Assembly (NCBI RefSeq): GCF_016901955.1
Contig: NZ_JACJLC010000001.1
Location: forward strand, 86,050 to 150,049
DNA length: 64,000 nucleotides
Source of the DNA: Pseudoflavonifractor phocaeensis
GTDB taxonomy: Bacteria; Bacillota; Clostridia; Oscillospirales; Oscillospiraceae
Direction of reading: 5' to 3'
In this document: positions 33,694-41,756 of the stretch, one piece after another
Layout of the letters: each line of letters opens with the position of its first letter
Position numbering within the stretch: the stretch's first letter is position 1
Program-made: the position numbers and the translations under genes
Notes under the pieces: generated by a model
Databases searched by the model: none
Told to the model about the DNA's origin: nothing
The model's input: the letters and a program-made list of their open reading frames with translations, nothing else

Positions 33694-34926
33694 ATGCCAT
33701 ACGGACAGATCGGAACCGACCGGATGATCGGCATTGATTACGCGTCCATGCGGGAGTATCGTCTGGCCCGGGTCCGGGAGATGATGGACCGTGAGGGCTA
33801 CGGGATATTCATTACCTGGGACGCCTGGAACATGCGCTACATCAACGGCGGCTACCCCACGGTCCCCTGCCGCTGGGCGGCCACCATGTTCAGCATCCTC
33901 TGCCGCAACGACGAGCCCCTGCTCAGCGCCACCACGGTGATGGATCCCTTCCGGTTGAAGGATTACTATCCCTGGATGCCTGCTGATCACGTCACCAAGG
34001 ACATCGGCGGCGGCAAAATGTCCTTTACCCGGCCCATGTGGGAAAACTTTGTCCAGACCATTCTGGACATGATGGAGAAAAACGGCGTATCCGGTATGCC
34101 CATCGCTCTGGATGCCTGCCCCGCCCCCGAGTTGGTGCGGGACATGTTCCAGGAGCGGGGAGCCACGGTGGTGGTGCCGGTGGAGCAGCTGTATGAGCTG
34201 CGCTCCATCAAGAGCAAGGACGAGCTGGCCTGTATCAACATCAGCGCCGCCATTGCCGAGAGCGCCATGTACGATGTGCACAAGGCCCTGCGGCCCGGGG
34301 TGCCCGAGTACATGATGACGGCTCTGGGCATCAAGCGCCAATATTTCCACGACACCGACGAGGTGGTGCCTCCCGCCATCATCTCTGGTAAGCGGACCAA
34401 TCCCATGCACTGCGACTATACCGACCAGCTTATCATGGCCGGGGAGACTGTGGCCGTCCACATGGACGCGGTGTGCTTCAACGGCTATAAGACCAGCCTG
34501 GGCCGTACCTTCGTAATCGGAAAGGCTACCCAGGCGCAGAAGGATGCCTACGCCGTGGCGCTCAAGCTCATGAAGGACGCCATGGCCGCCATCAAGGATG
34601 GGGCCAGCACCAGCGATATCGTGGCCGCCTGGCCCGATTCTCCCTCCTTCTGGGGCTACGACGATTGGGATGAGTGTCGTCGGTTTGCCCATGGCAACGG
34701 TATCGGCCTGATCTTTGAGGAGGGTCCCTTCTTCAGTTGCGCCGACCGGGACCGGGAGGGCCAGACCCTCAGAGAGGGCATGGTACTGGCTCTGGAGACC
34801 TGGTATGGCCCCAAAGGCGCCGACTTTGGCGCCAGCATCAAGGAAACTGTGCTGGTCACCAAGGAGGGCTGCAAGCCCATCACCTGTTATCCGGTGGATC
34901 AGATTATCGAGTGCCCGCTGCGGTAA
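33694..34926 (+). CDS. M24-family creatinase/prolidase-like protein, copy B
   Basis: A 410-residue paralogue of the preceding gene, similar along its whole length (both have ITWxxWNxRYI near residues 40-50). It has lost more of the metal site: the first aspartate position is H256, the second is S268 in KTSLGRT, and the second histidine of HGxGxxxHE is E342 after a two-residue insertion (HGNGIGLIFEE). H333, matching the catalytic histidine of creatinase, remains. A hetero-oligomer with copy A is plausible. ATG 33694 follows GGGAGG and the gap from copy A is 30 bases. Confidence 0.85.
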   Translation: MPYGQIGTDRMIGIDYASMREYRLARVREMMDREGYGIFITWDAWNMRYINGGYPTVPCRWAATMFSILCRNDEPLLSATTVMDPFRLKDYYPWMPADHVTKDIGGGKMSFTRPMWENFVQTILDMMEKNGVSGMPIALDACPAPELVRDMFQERGATVVVPVEQLYELRSIKSKDELACINISAAIAESAMYDVHKALRPGVPEYMMTALGIKRQYFHDTDEVVPPAIISGKRTNPMHCDYTDQLIMAGETVAVHMDAVCFNGYKTSLGRTFVIGKATQAQKDAYAVALKLMKDAMAAIKDGASTSDIVAAWPDSPSFWGYDDWDECRRFAHGNGIGLIFEEGPFFSCADRDREGQTLREGMVLALETWYGPKGADFGASIKETVLVTKEGCKPITCYPVDQIIECPLR

Positions 34927-35001
34927 TCGGCCGAAGGGCACCGCGGAGGGCAGGACCTGTCCTTTGTTTGCCACAATTATCACCCGGAAGGAGCGGCTTA
35001 T

Positions 35002-36249
35002 ATGTTGCAGACACTCTCAAACGAAGGTGATTTCAAATCGGGATCCTCTCCCCAGCAATATCAATCAGGCTATCGCTATCTGATCATCGGCCTTCTGATG
35101 TACCTGATCGTGGGAGTGGTCAACACCTGGACCAACTTTGCCACCCCCATTGCGGAGGACCTGGGGTGGACGGCTGCCACCACCTCCACCAACTACACCA
35201 TTGTGTCCCTGTGCATGGGCTTCGGCGCCATCCTGGGCGGCTATCTGGCCAAGCGCAAGCCGGTCCGCTTTGTGATGCTGCTGGCGGCTGTGATGTACGG
35301 CGCGGGTTACGTGGGCTCTTCCCTGACCCAGAGCGACACGCCCTTTGTCCTCTATCTCTGCTATGGCGTGTTCACCGCCGCCGGCTGCGGCATGACCATG
35401 AACGCCATGAACAATTGCGTGGTGCAGTGGTTCCCCAACAACGTGGGCACGGTATCCGGCGTCATGATGCTGGGTTCCGGCCTCAGCTCACTCTTCCTGG
35501 GCACCGCCACCTCCTATCTGGTGGCGGCGGTGGGTTGGCGGCAGGCCTTCCAGATCGCCGGGGTGGCCTCCTTCTGTGTGCTGGTGCTGTGCTCCTTCCT
35601 GATGCGTTTGCCGCGGGTTGGAGAGGTGCCGCCTAAGAAGGGCCCTGGCCGCAAGCTAGTGGGAGGGGACCGGGAGTATTCCCCCCTGCAAATGCTCCGC
35701 CGTCCCTCCTTCTATATGTTCTTTGTTTGGACCGGCCTGATGTTCGGCGTCACAGTAGCCCAGACCGGCTGCGCCCGCCAGGTGGCCGACTCTATCCAGA
35801 CGCCTACCTTCCTGGCCACTTTGGGCATCGGTTTTATCATGCTGTTCAACGGCGTGGGGGCCATCATTGCCGGGCGGATCTATGACCGGCTGGGCCGGAA
35901 GATCATCATGGTGTGCCAGAATATCGGTTGGCTGGTGGGCATTTTCATCGCCTTCCTGGGTATCCGCTATGCCTCGCCTCTGCTGCTGGTGGGGGGCTGG
36001 ATCGTGATGGGGCTCACCGGAGGGGGCGTGGGAGCCACCAACGCGGCCTTTGTGGCGGAGTTCTATGGAATGGAGAACTTTGCCATGAATTTGAGTATTG
36101 TAAACATGCGTTCTCTGCTGGCCTCCCTGTTCTCCAGCGCGTCGGGGGCCCTGTTCATGACGTATGGATCTTACATTCCTGTTTACTACATGATGATGGC
36201 GATGGCGGCCGGGGCCCTGGTCCTGGGGCTGTGCATCCGCAAGCCGTGA
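35002..36249 (+). CDS. MFS transporter (oxalate/formate antiporter-like)
   Basis: A 415-residue major facilitator protein with 12 predicted helices and a roughly 25-residue polar N-terminus. FPNNVGTVSGVMMLGSGLSS near residues 151-170 resembles the oxalate:formate antiporter (OFA) group that carries small carboxylates. ATG 35002 follows AAGGAGCGG. It is the second transporter in the operon, so it may export a product or exchange it for substrate. Confidence 0.82.
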   Translation: MLQTLSNEGDFKSGSSPQQYQSGYRYLIIGLLMYLIVGVVNTWTNFATPIAEDLGWTAATTSTNYTIVSLCMGFGAILGGYLAKRKPVRFVMLLAAVMYGAGYVGSSLTQSDTPFVLYLCYGVFTAAGCGMTMNAMNNCVVQWFPNNVGTVSGVMMLGSGLSSLFLGTATSYLVAAVGWRQAFQIAGVASFCVLVLCSFLMRLPRVGEVPPKKGPGRKLVGGDREYSPLQMLRRPSFYMFFVWTGLMFGVTVAQTGCARQVADSIQTPTFLATLGIGFIMLFNGVGAIIAGRIYDRLGRKIIMVCQNIGWLVGIFIAFLGIRYASPLLLVGGWIVMGLTGGGVGATNAAFVAEFYGMENFAMNLSIVNMRSLLASLFSSASGALFMTYGSYIPVYYMMMAMAAGALVLGLCIRKP

Positions 36250-36297
36250 GACCGGCGGGCCTGTTCCCGCGCAGGACGTAAGAAAGGAGATTCATCC

Positions 36298-37911
36298 ATG
36301 GCCAACGCGAACAATGAGGTAGTCATCGTAAAAGCCGACGACTGGCGCCAGCCCCCCGTGCCCATACCGGAGGAGCTCTATGCCCAGACCTATGAGGCCG
36401 ACGTGGTCATCATCGGGGCCGGGCAGAGCGGCACCGCCGCCGCCCGTTCCGCCGCCGAGCACGGGGCCTCCGTCATCGTCATTGAATCCCAGGGGGAGGA
36501 AAAGCAGCGCATCCTGGGAGGGCAGATCGGCCATATCAATTCCGAGTTCGGCCGCTCCAGAGGAGTACAGCGCTATGACCCCATCGAGCTGGTGCGGGAG
36601 ATTATGCGCCGCAACCAGTACCGCCCCAACGTGGAGCTCATCCATCAATACGCTTACAATTGCGGCGACACCTTCGACTGGTTTATTGAGCCGCTGTCTG
36701 AGGAGCAGAAGTCCTATATCCAGATCTTCTTCAATCCGCCGCCCAAGCACGCGCCCGAATCGGTGAACGGGGCCAAGTCCTTCTGCGGTACCGCCATCAT
36801 GCCAGGGGGCGACGGCAGCGACGGCAAGACGGAGCACGGCTGCTCCATGCGGGAGACCGTTAAGCTCAACCAGGAGCTGGCCAAGTCTATGGGAGCCAGA
36901 TTCTTCTTTGAAATGCCCGCAGACCAGCTGCTCAAGGAAAACGGCAGGGTGGTGGGCGTGGCCGCTCAGTCCACTGACGGTACCTATGTGAAATTCCTGG
37001 CCAAAAAGGGCGTCCTGCTGGCGGCCGGCGACTTCTCCGCCAACCCCCAGATGGTAAAGGATCTGATGCCCGAGGTGGACCGGGTATGCGGCGGCCAGCC
37101 TGTGCGGGGTATGGGCTGGGATGGCCGGGGCATCCGCATGGGCCTGTGGGCCGGCGGTCGGCTGGATCCGGGACCCATCGGCGCTGAGGGCGGTAACTAT
37201 GTGCCCATCGGCGGTCCCTTCGGCGGCATGTTCTCGGTGGCTATGAACCGTACCGGCAAGCGATTCTGCGACGAGTGCAACGGCCGGGTGCTGGGCAAGC
37301 GCCAGCCGGGCAGTCATATCTATTTTGTGTGGGACGCCAACTGGCGGGAGCGGCTGGAGTACCAGGCCATTGAGCACGGCACCGCCGACGCCCGCTCTCC
37401 CCAAACCATGGAGCTGCTGTCCAAGATCGACGGCGCCCGGGGCAGCGGCAAGGAGGGCTATATGGTCAAGGTGCCCCATCCCCCCTATCTGCCTCTGATC
37501 TATTGCGGCGAGACCTATGAGGAGCTGGCGGAATACATGGGCTTTGAAGGGGAGGCCAGGGACAACTTTGTGGCCACCATGGAGCGGTACAACCAGTTTG
37601 CCTACCAGGGGAAGGACGACGACTTCGGCAAGGAGCCCGCCATGCTCAAGCCTCTGGATCATCCGCCCTACTACGGTTGCTCCATGGAAATCAAGCGGCC
37701 CCATATGGCGGTGACCAACGGCGGACTGTGGATCGACAGCGACCAGCGGGTGCTGGATGAGGAGCTGGAGCCTATCCCCGGCTTGTTTGCCACCGGCAAC
37801 TGCTCCGGTTGCCGGTTCGGCGCGGAGTACTGGCCGGCGCTCCCCGGCCAGAGTATCGGCATGTGCCACACTTTGGGCCGCATCGTGGGCCGGTATATGG
37901 CCCAGCTGTAA
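36298..37911 (+). CDS. Fumarate reductase-like FAD flavoprotein 1
   Basis: A 537-residue flavoprotein of the fumarate reductase/3-ketosteroid dehydrogenase superfamily. The FAD motif VVIIGAGQSGTAAARSA lies near residues 36-52 after a 30-residue lead, and the C-terminal FAD motif is IPGLFATGNCSG near 493-504. It has no FMN-binding or heme domain, so it must receive or give electrons through a partner such as the iron-sulfur proteins upstream. The substrate is unknown; members reduce or oxidise a C-C bond next to a carboxylate or ketone. ATG 36298 has AAAGGAG upstream. Confidence 0.85.
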   Translation: MANANNEVVIVKADDWRQPPVPIPEELYAQTYEADVVIIGAGQSGTAAARSAAEHGASVIVIESQGEEKQRILGGQIGHINSEFGRSRGVQRYDPIELVREIMRRNQYRPNVELIHQYAYNCGDTFDWFIEPLSEEQKSYIQIFFNPPPKHAPESVNGAKSFCGTAIMPGGDGSDGKTEHGCSMRETVKLNQELAKSMGARFFFEMPADQLLKENGRVVGVAAQSTDGTYVKFLAKKGVLLAAGDFSANPQMVKDLMPEVDRVCGGQPVRGMGWDGRGIRMGLWAGGRLDPGPIGAEGGNYVPIGGPFGGMFSVAMNRTGKRFCDECNGRVLGKRQPGSHIYFVWDANWRERLEYQAIEHGTADARSPQTMELLSKIDGARGSGKEGYMVKVPHPPYLPLIYCGETYEELAEYMGFEGEARDNFVATMERYNQFAYQGKDDDFGKEPAMLKPLDHPPYYGCSMEIKRPHMAVTNGGLWIDSDQRVLDEELEPIPGLFATGNCSGCRFGAEYWPALPGQSIGMCHTLGRIVGRYMAQL

Positions 37912-37965
37912 AATCGAATGACCCGCCCGCTCCCCCTGGGGGCGGGCGTGGGAGGAGGAACTGCT

Positions 37966-39138
37966 TTGAGCTATCACATTCTCGCCATCAACCCGGGCTC
38001 CACCTCCACCAAGATCGGCTATTACGAGAACGATACCTGTGTGCTGGAGGAAAACACCCCCTTCCGCAAGGAGTTCGTCCCAGGTAAGGTCCACGTACTG
38101 GACGAATTTGACGCCCGGATGGAGACCATTCTGGCCTTCCTGGACAAGGTGGGGAAAAAGCCGGAGGATATGGATCTGTTCGTTTCCCGGGCGGGGGCCC
38201 CCTGTCCGGTGGAGTACGGAGCCTACCGCATCGACAAGGAGATGGTGAGCGCCATCTGCTTTGCCGACCGGCCCACCTATCACGCCTCTCTGCTGTCGGT
38301 GGTTATGGCTTTCTGCCTGGCCCGGCAGGCAGGCAAACAGGCCATCTTCTACGATGCCATCGACGCAGACCAGGCGCCCCCCATCGCCCACGTATCCGGT
38401 ATCCCCGGGAAGCGCCGGGGAGTGGGCTGCCATAACCTGAACACCCGCATGGTGGGCCGGGAGGTGGCCCAGACCCTGGGCAAGGCCTATGAGGACTGCA
38501 AGTTCATTATCGCCCATCTGGGCGGGGGCATGTCCATCTCCGCCCACGACCACGGGATCATCACCGACGCCTGTACCAGCAGCGAGGGGCCCATGTCTCC
38601 TCAGCGGTGTGGCCGGGTGGACTTTGTTCAGCTGGTGCGCATGTGCTTCTCCGGGGAGTATACCCTGACGGATATGCAGCGGCTCACCGACAGCGGCGGC
38701 CTGCTGTCCTATCTGGGGGCCAAGGACATCCTGGAGGTGGAGGCCCGGATCGCCCAGGGGGACGAGAAGGCGGAATTCATGTACAAGGCTATGGCTTACC
38801 AGGTGTGTAAGGCCATCGGCGAGCATTTCGCGGTGCTGGAGGGAGAGGCGGACGCCATCATCCTCACCGGCGGCATCGCCAATTCCAAGCTGTTCACCGG
38901 CTGGATCGAGGAGCGGGTGGGCCGGATGGCCCCGGTGCGGGTGGTCCCCGGCGAGCGGGAGATGCTGGCCCTGGCTAGAGGAGGCGTCCGGGTACTCCGC
39001 GGGGAAGAGAAGATGAAGACCCTGTCCTTCCTGCCCGACGGCTGCGAGAGCCTGGAGGAGCTGAAGACGGCCTTCATGGCCCGACGGCCCGACCTGTTGG
39101 ACAAGCCTGCGGTGCAGGCCATCCTGGCCCTTTCCTGA
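37966..39138 (+). CDS. buk: Butyrate kinase-family enzyme 1
   Basis: A 390-residue ASKHA-fold kinase. The phosphate-binding opening LAINPGSTSTKIGYY and later HLGGGMSISAHDHG and LTGGIANS match butyrate and branched-chain fatty-acid kinases. TTG 37966 is chosen because GGAGGAGG ends a few bases upstream and homology begins there; the frame is open 16 codons further with no family match. The last roughly 35 residues (after GVRVLRGEE) exceed the usual 355-360 length and have no assigned role. It would form ATP from an acyl phosphate, with PduL as the likely supplier. A GC-rich hairpin (37922-37947) sits just before the ribosome site. Confidence 0.87.
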   Translation: MSYHILAINPGSTSTKIGYYENDTCVLEENTPFRKEFVPGKVHVLDEFDARMETILAFLDKVGKKPEDMDLFVSRAGAPCPVEYGAYRIDKEMVSAICFADRPTYHASLLSVVMAFCLARQAGKQAIFYDAIDADQAPPIAHVSGIPGKRRGVGCHNLNTRMVGREVAQTLGKAYEDCKFIIAHLGGGMSISAHDHGIITDACTSSEGPMSPQRCGRVDFVQLVRMCFSGEYTLTDMQRLTDSGGLLSYLGAKDILEVEARIAQGDEKAEFMYKAMAYQVCKAIGEHFAVLEGEADAIILTGGIANSKLFTGWIEERVGRMAPVRVVPGEREMLALARGGVRVLRGEEKMKTLSFLPDGCESLEELKTAFMARRPDLLDKPAVQAILALS

Positions 39139-39183
39139 CAGCGGGGCTGTCAGACCACCAAGTATTTAAGGAGGAGATCGGAC

Positions 39184-40695
39184 ATGCGTCAGATCGAGGC
39201 TGATATCATCATCGTTGGCGGCGGCGCGTCCGGCCAGGCTGCGGCGGTGCAGGCCGCAGAGGCGGGAGCCTCTGTCATTATTCTGGAGAAATCCACCACC
39301 ACTGGCGGGGCGGCCAATATGGGCAACGGCTTTTTCGCCGTGGAGTCCCATCATCAGCTGGCGGCCATGGATACCCTCACTGTACAGCAGGCCTTTGAGG
39401 AGTTTATGGAGTATAGCCACTGGAAGGTCAACCCATTACTGGTGCGCCGGTTCATTGGCATGTCCGCCTCCACCATCGAATGGGTGGAGAAGATGGGCGT
39501 GCAGTTCGTGGGAGTGTACAAGTACTTCCACGATAGCCGACAGACCTGGCATATCATCAAGGTGCCTGGCTCTGACAAGCCCACCGAGCGGGCGGGGGCC
39601 ATCTGCCAGAAGGCCCTTACCGAGCGGGCCCAGGCCCTGGGGGTGCAGTACGAGTTTGGCGTCACCGCCAAGGAGATCATGCTGGAGGACGGCAGAGCCA
39701 TCGGCGTGCGGGGCGTGGACGCCGACGGGGAGGAGCTGGAGGCCTACGGCGACGCCGTCATCATCGGCTGTGGCTGCTTTGTCAACTGTCCGGAGATGGC
39801 CCAGCTCTGCTTCGGAGACGACGGTACCCAGGACGGCGTGGGCCTGGGCATCCCCGGCCTGACCGGCGATGGTATGCGCATGTGCTGGCAGGCCGGCGGC
39901 GGTAAGACCCACCTGTTCAAGCGGGGCGACTGCTTTGTGGTGGGCATCACCGACATCTTCAAGACCCTGGGGGAGACCATGCACCAGTACAACCTGATCG
40001 TGGACCTGAACGGCAAGCGGTTCATGAACGAAATGGTGCTCTCCAACGCCGACTACATCTATGAGATCGCCGCCGCCCGGAAGGGCCGGCAGTTCCTGAT
40101 GATCATCAACGATGAGATCCTGGACTGCTATAAGGCCCACGGGCTGGAATATGTCACCGTCCAGCACAATATCAAGGACATCAGCGCCTGGGACAAGGAG
40201 CTGGATATGTACCAGCGCGGCGAGGTCATGGACAATCCCCTGGCCTTCATGCACAAGGACGACCCCCGGCCCAAGGGGCTGTATGTCTTTGACACCATCG
40301 AGCAGCTGTGTGCCGAGCTGGGGGTGAATCAGGCCAACCTGGAGGCTACTCTGGAGCGGTACAATTCCATGGCGGGCCAGTTCGACCTGGACTTCTTCAA
40401 GCCTGCCCGGTACATGAAGCCCATTCGGGGCGGCAAGTATTACGTGGCACGGTACACTCCCTGCGGCTGCGGGGCCCTGGGCGGCGTGATGACCGACGAA
40501 AACATGTCCGTCCTCACCCAGGAGGGGGAGGTCATCCCTGGCCTGTACTGTGTGGGTACCGACGCCAACAACCTGTACAGTGAGATCTATAACCACCGAT
40601 ATCCCGGCTGCCTGATGGGCTTTGCCCTGAATTCAGGCCGGATCGCCGGGATGGAATCGGTAAAGTACATTCAGAATCTGGATTTTGGCGACTGA
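39184..40695 (+). CDS. Fumarate reductase-like FAD flavoprotein 2
   Basis: A 503-residue flavoprotein of the same superfamily as flavoprotein 1. Its dinucleotide motif is at the very start (IIIVGGGASGQAAAVQAAEAG, residues 8-28) and the FAD-closing motif is VIPGLYCVGTDANN near 452-465. A cysteine-rich spot (CGCFVNC, about 196-202) stands out. No FMN, heme or signal peptide. It lies 45 bases after the kinase gene with AAGGAGG upstream. Together with flavoprotein 1 it suggests two distinct redox steps, or a heteromeric enzyme. Confidence 0.85.
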   Translation: MRQIEADIIIVGGGASGQAAAVQAAEAGASVIILEKSTTTGGAANMGNGFFAVESHHQLAAMDTLTVQQAFEEFMEYSHWKVNPLLVRRFIGMSASTIEWVEKMGVQFVGVYKYFHDSRQTWHIIKVPGSDKPTERAGAICQKALTERAQALGVQYEFGVTAKEIMLEDGRAIGVRGVDADGEELEAYGDAVIIGCGCFVNCPEMAQLCFGDDGTQDGVGLGIPGLTGDGMRMCWQAGGGKTHLFKRGDCFVVGITDIFKTLGETMHQYNLIVDLNGKRFMNEMVLSNADYIYEIAAARKGRQFLMIINDEILDCYKAHGLEYVTVQHNIKDISAWDKELDMYQRGEVMDNPLAFMHKDDPRPKGLYVFDTIEQLCAELGVNQANLEATLERYNSMAGQFDLDFFKPARYMKPIRGGKYYVARYTPCGCGALGGVMTDENMSVLTQEGEVIPGLYCVGTDANNLYSEIYNHRYPGCLMGFALNSGRIAGMESVKYIQNLDFGD

Positions 40696-40725
40696 GGCCG
40701 CCCGAACAAAAAGGAGCGTATGGAT

Positions 40726-41094
40726 ATGAGCTACAAGATCACTCGAAAAGAGGAAGCCCGGCCCTACGAGGCCCCCGGTCACTTCAAGGTCCTGCCCACC
40801 CACCTGCACATTCCCCCCGAGGTCAACGAGGGCAGAATGGTCATGGGCCTGTCCCATTTCCTGCCCGGCGGCGGCTGTGAGTTCGGCGCGCCCCCTCTGG
40901 AGACCATCTACTATGTGCTCTCCGGCGAGATGACCGTCAAGACGGAGGATGGGGAGTTTGTGCTCCATGAGGGCGACAGCCTCCACTCCGGCATCGGCAC
41001 CGGCAAGAGCATCCTGAACACCGGCGTGGAGACCTGCAAGCTGCTGGTCTGCCTGCTGCCCAGCGCCGACGCCGCGCCTCCCGACCAGAAATAA
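40726..41094 (+). CDS. Small cupin-domain protein
   Basis: A 122-residue single cupin (cupin_2 type). The barrel motifs are LPGGGCEFGAPPLETIYYVLSGEMTV (about residues 44-69) and EGDSLHSGIGTGKSILNTG (about 79-97); the metal histidines of motif 1 are largely replaced (a glutamate remains), so metal binding is uncertain. AAGGAG at 40711-40716 is nine bases from ATG 40726 and only three from ATG 40720; I prefer the former. Last gene of the operon, before a very strong terminator. Function unknown; an isomerase, lyase or sensor role is possible. Confidence 0.75.
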   Translation: MSYKITRKEEARPYEAPGHFKVLPTHLHIPPEVNEGRMVMGLSHFLPGGGCEFGAPPLETIYYVLSGEMTVKTEDGEFVLHEGDSLHSGIGTGKSILNTGVETCKLLVCLLPSADAAPPDQK

Positions 41095-41107
41095 CGATCC
41101 CCCAAAC

Positions 41108-41174
41108 ACCGCCGGAGCCCGGGGACTGCCACCAGTATGGCAGTCCCCGGGCTCCGGCGGTCATGGTGTTTTTT
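41108..41174 (+). terminator. Strong terminator of the 23.7-41.1 kb operon
   Basis: A 23-bp perfect stem (arms 41108-41130 and 41139-41161) around an 8-base loop, followed by GTTTTTT at 41168-41174. It sits 14 bases after the cupin stop and closes the long operon. Confidence 0.9.
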
Positions 41175-41198
41175 GAAGCAGGCTTTGCCTGGGATGGC

Positions 41199-41756
41199 TC
41201 ATTCACTGTGGGAGAGCTCCTCGTTGAGCAGGTGTTTCCGTAGTAGAAAAAGCTGACAGACGATCAAAAGGCATATGAGAAGGCTGACGGTCAGCATGCC
41301 CAGGGAAAAGAGGGTCAGGGAGCCGCTGGAGGTCCAGGGCAGGGGGAGAAGATAGAGCACCTGGAACACCGCATCCAGATTGCGGCAGACCCGCAGGCTG
41401 TCGGCCCGGATGTAGTGGTCCTCTGCCAACTGGATCAGGTCAGTGAGCAGCTGAAAGCTGAAATAGATGCCCACGCATGACAGCAGGATCTGGAGCAGGA
41501 AAAACCGATCCATGAGCTTCTGCCCGGTGAACAGCACGGCCAGCCAGTCCACCCCCTCCGCCGTCCCCAACAGGCCGCAGAAGGGCCGCAGCAGGTTCAG
41601 CTGGGGCAGCTCATCCTCCAACAGCCCGATGGCGGAGAAGAAGAGCAGGTAGGCTGCCCAGTTGGGCAGGACGTTCAGGGAGCCCAGGTTGAAATCAAAA
41701 ACGAGAAATACATAGCCCCAGGCGATCTTGCCCAGGCCACGGCAGGTATCGCTCAT
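41199..41756 (-). CDS. Small integral membrane protein, unknown function
   Basis: A 185-residue hydrophobic protein with about five predicted membrane segments (around residues 12-30, 33-47, 72-100, 130-150 and 150-172). I do not recognise a family. Its ATG overlaps the stop of the M56 gene by 4 bp (ATGA), so it is translated with the BlaI/M56 pair and may be a partner or target of that sensor system. Confidence 0.7.
   Translation of the reverse strand: MSDTCRGLGKIAWGYVFLVFDFNLGSLNVLPNWAAYLLFFSAIGLLEDELPQLNLLRPFCGLLGTAEGVDWLAVLFTGQKLMDRFFLLQILLSCVGIYFSFQLLTDLIQLAEDHYIRADSLRVCRNLDAVFQVLYLLPLPWTSSGSLTLFSLGMLTVSLLICLLIVCQLFLLRKHLLNEELSHSE

Noticed and set aside
36292..38826. An 844-codon open frame on the minus strand
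   Set aside because: It lies antisense to the flavoprotein and kinase genes, which have clear motifs and ribosome sites. Long antisense frames are expected in this GC-rich codon usage, and its product is low-complexity with no recognisable domain.
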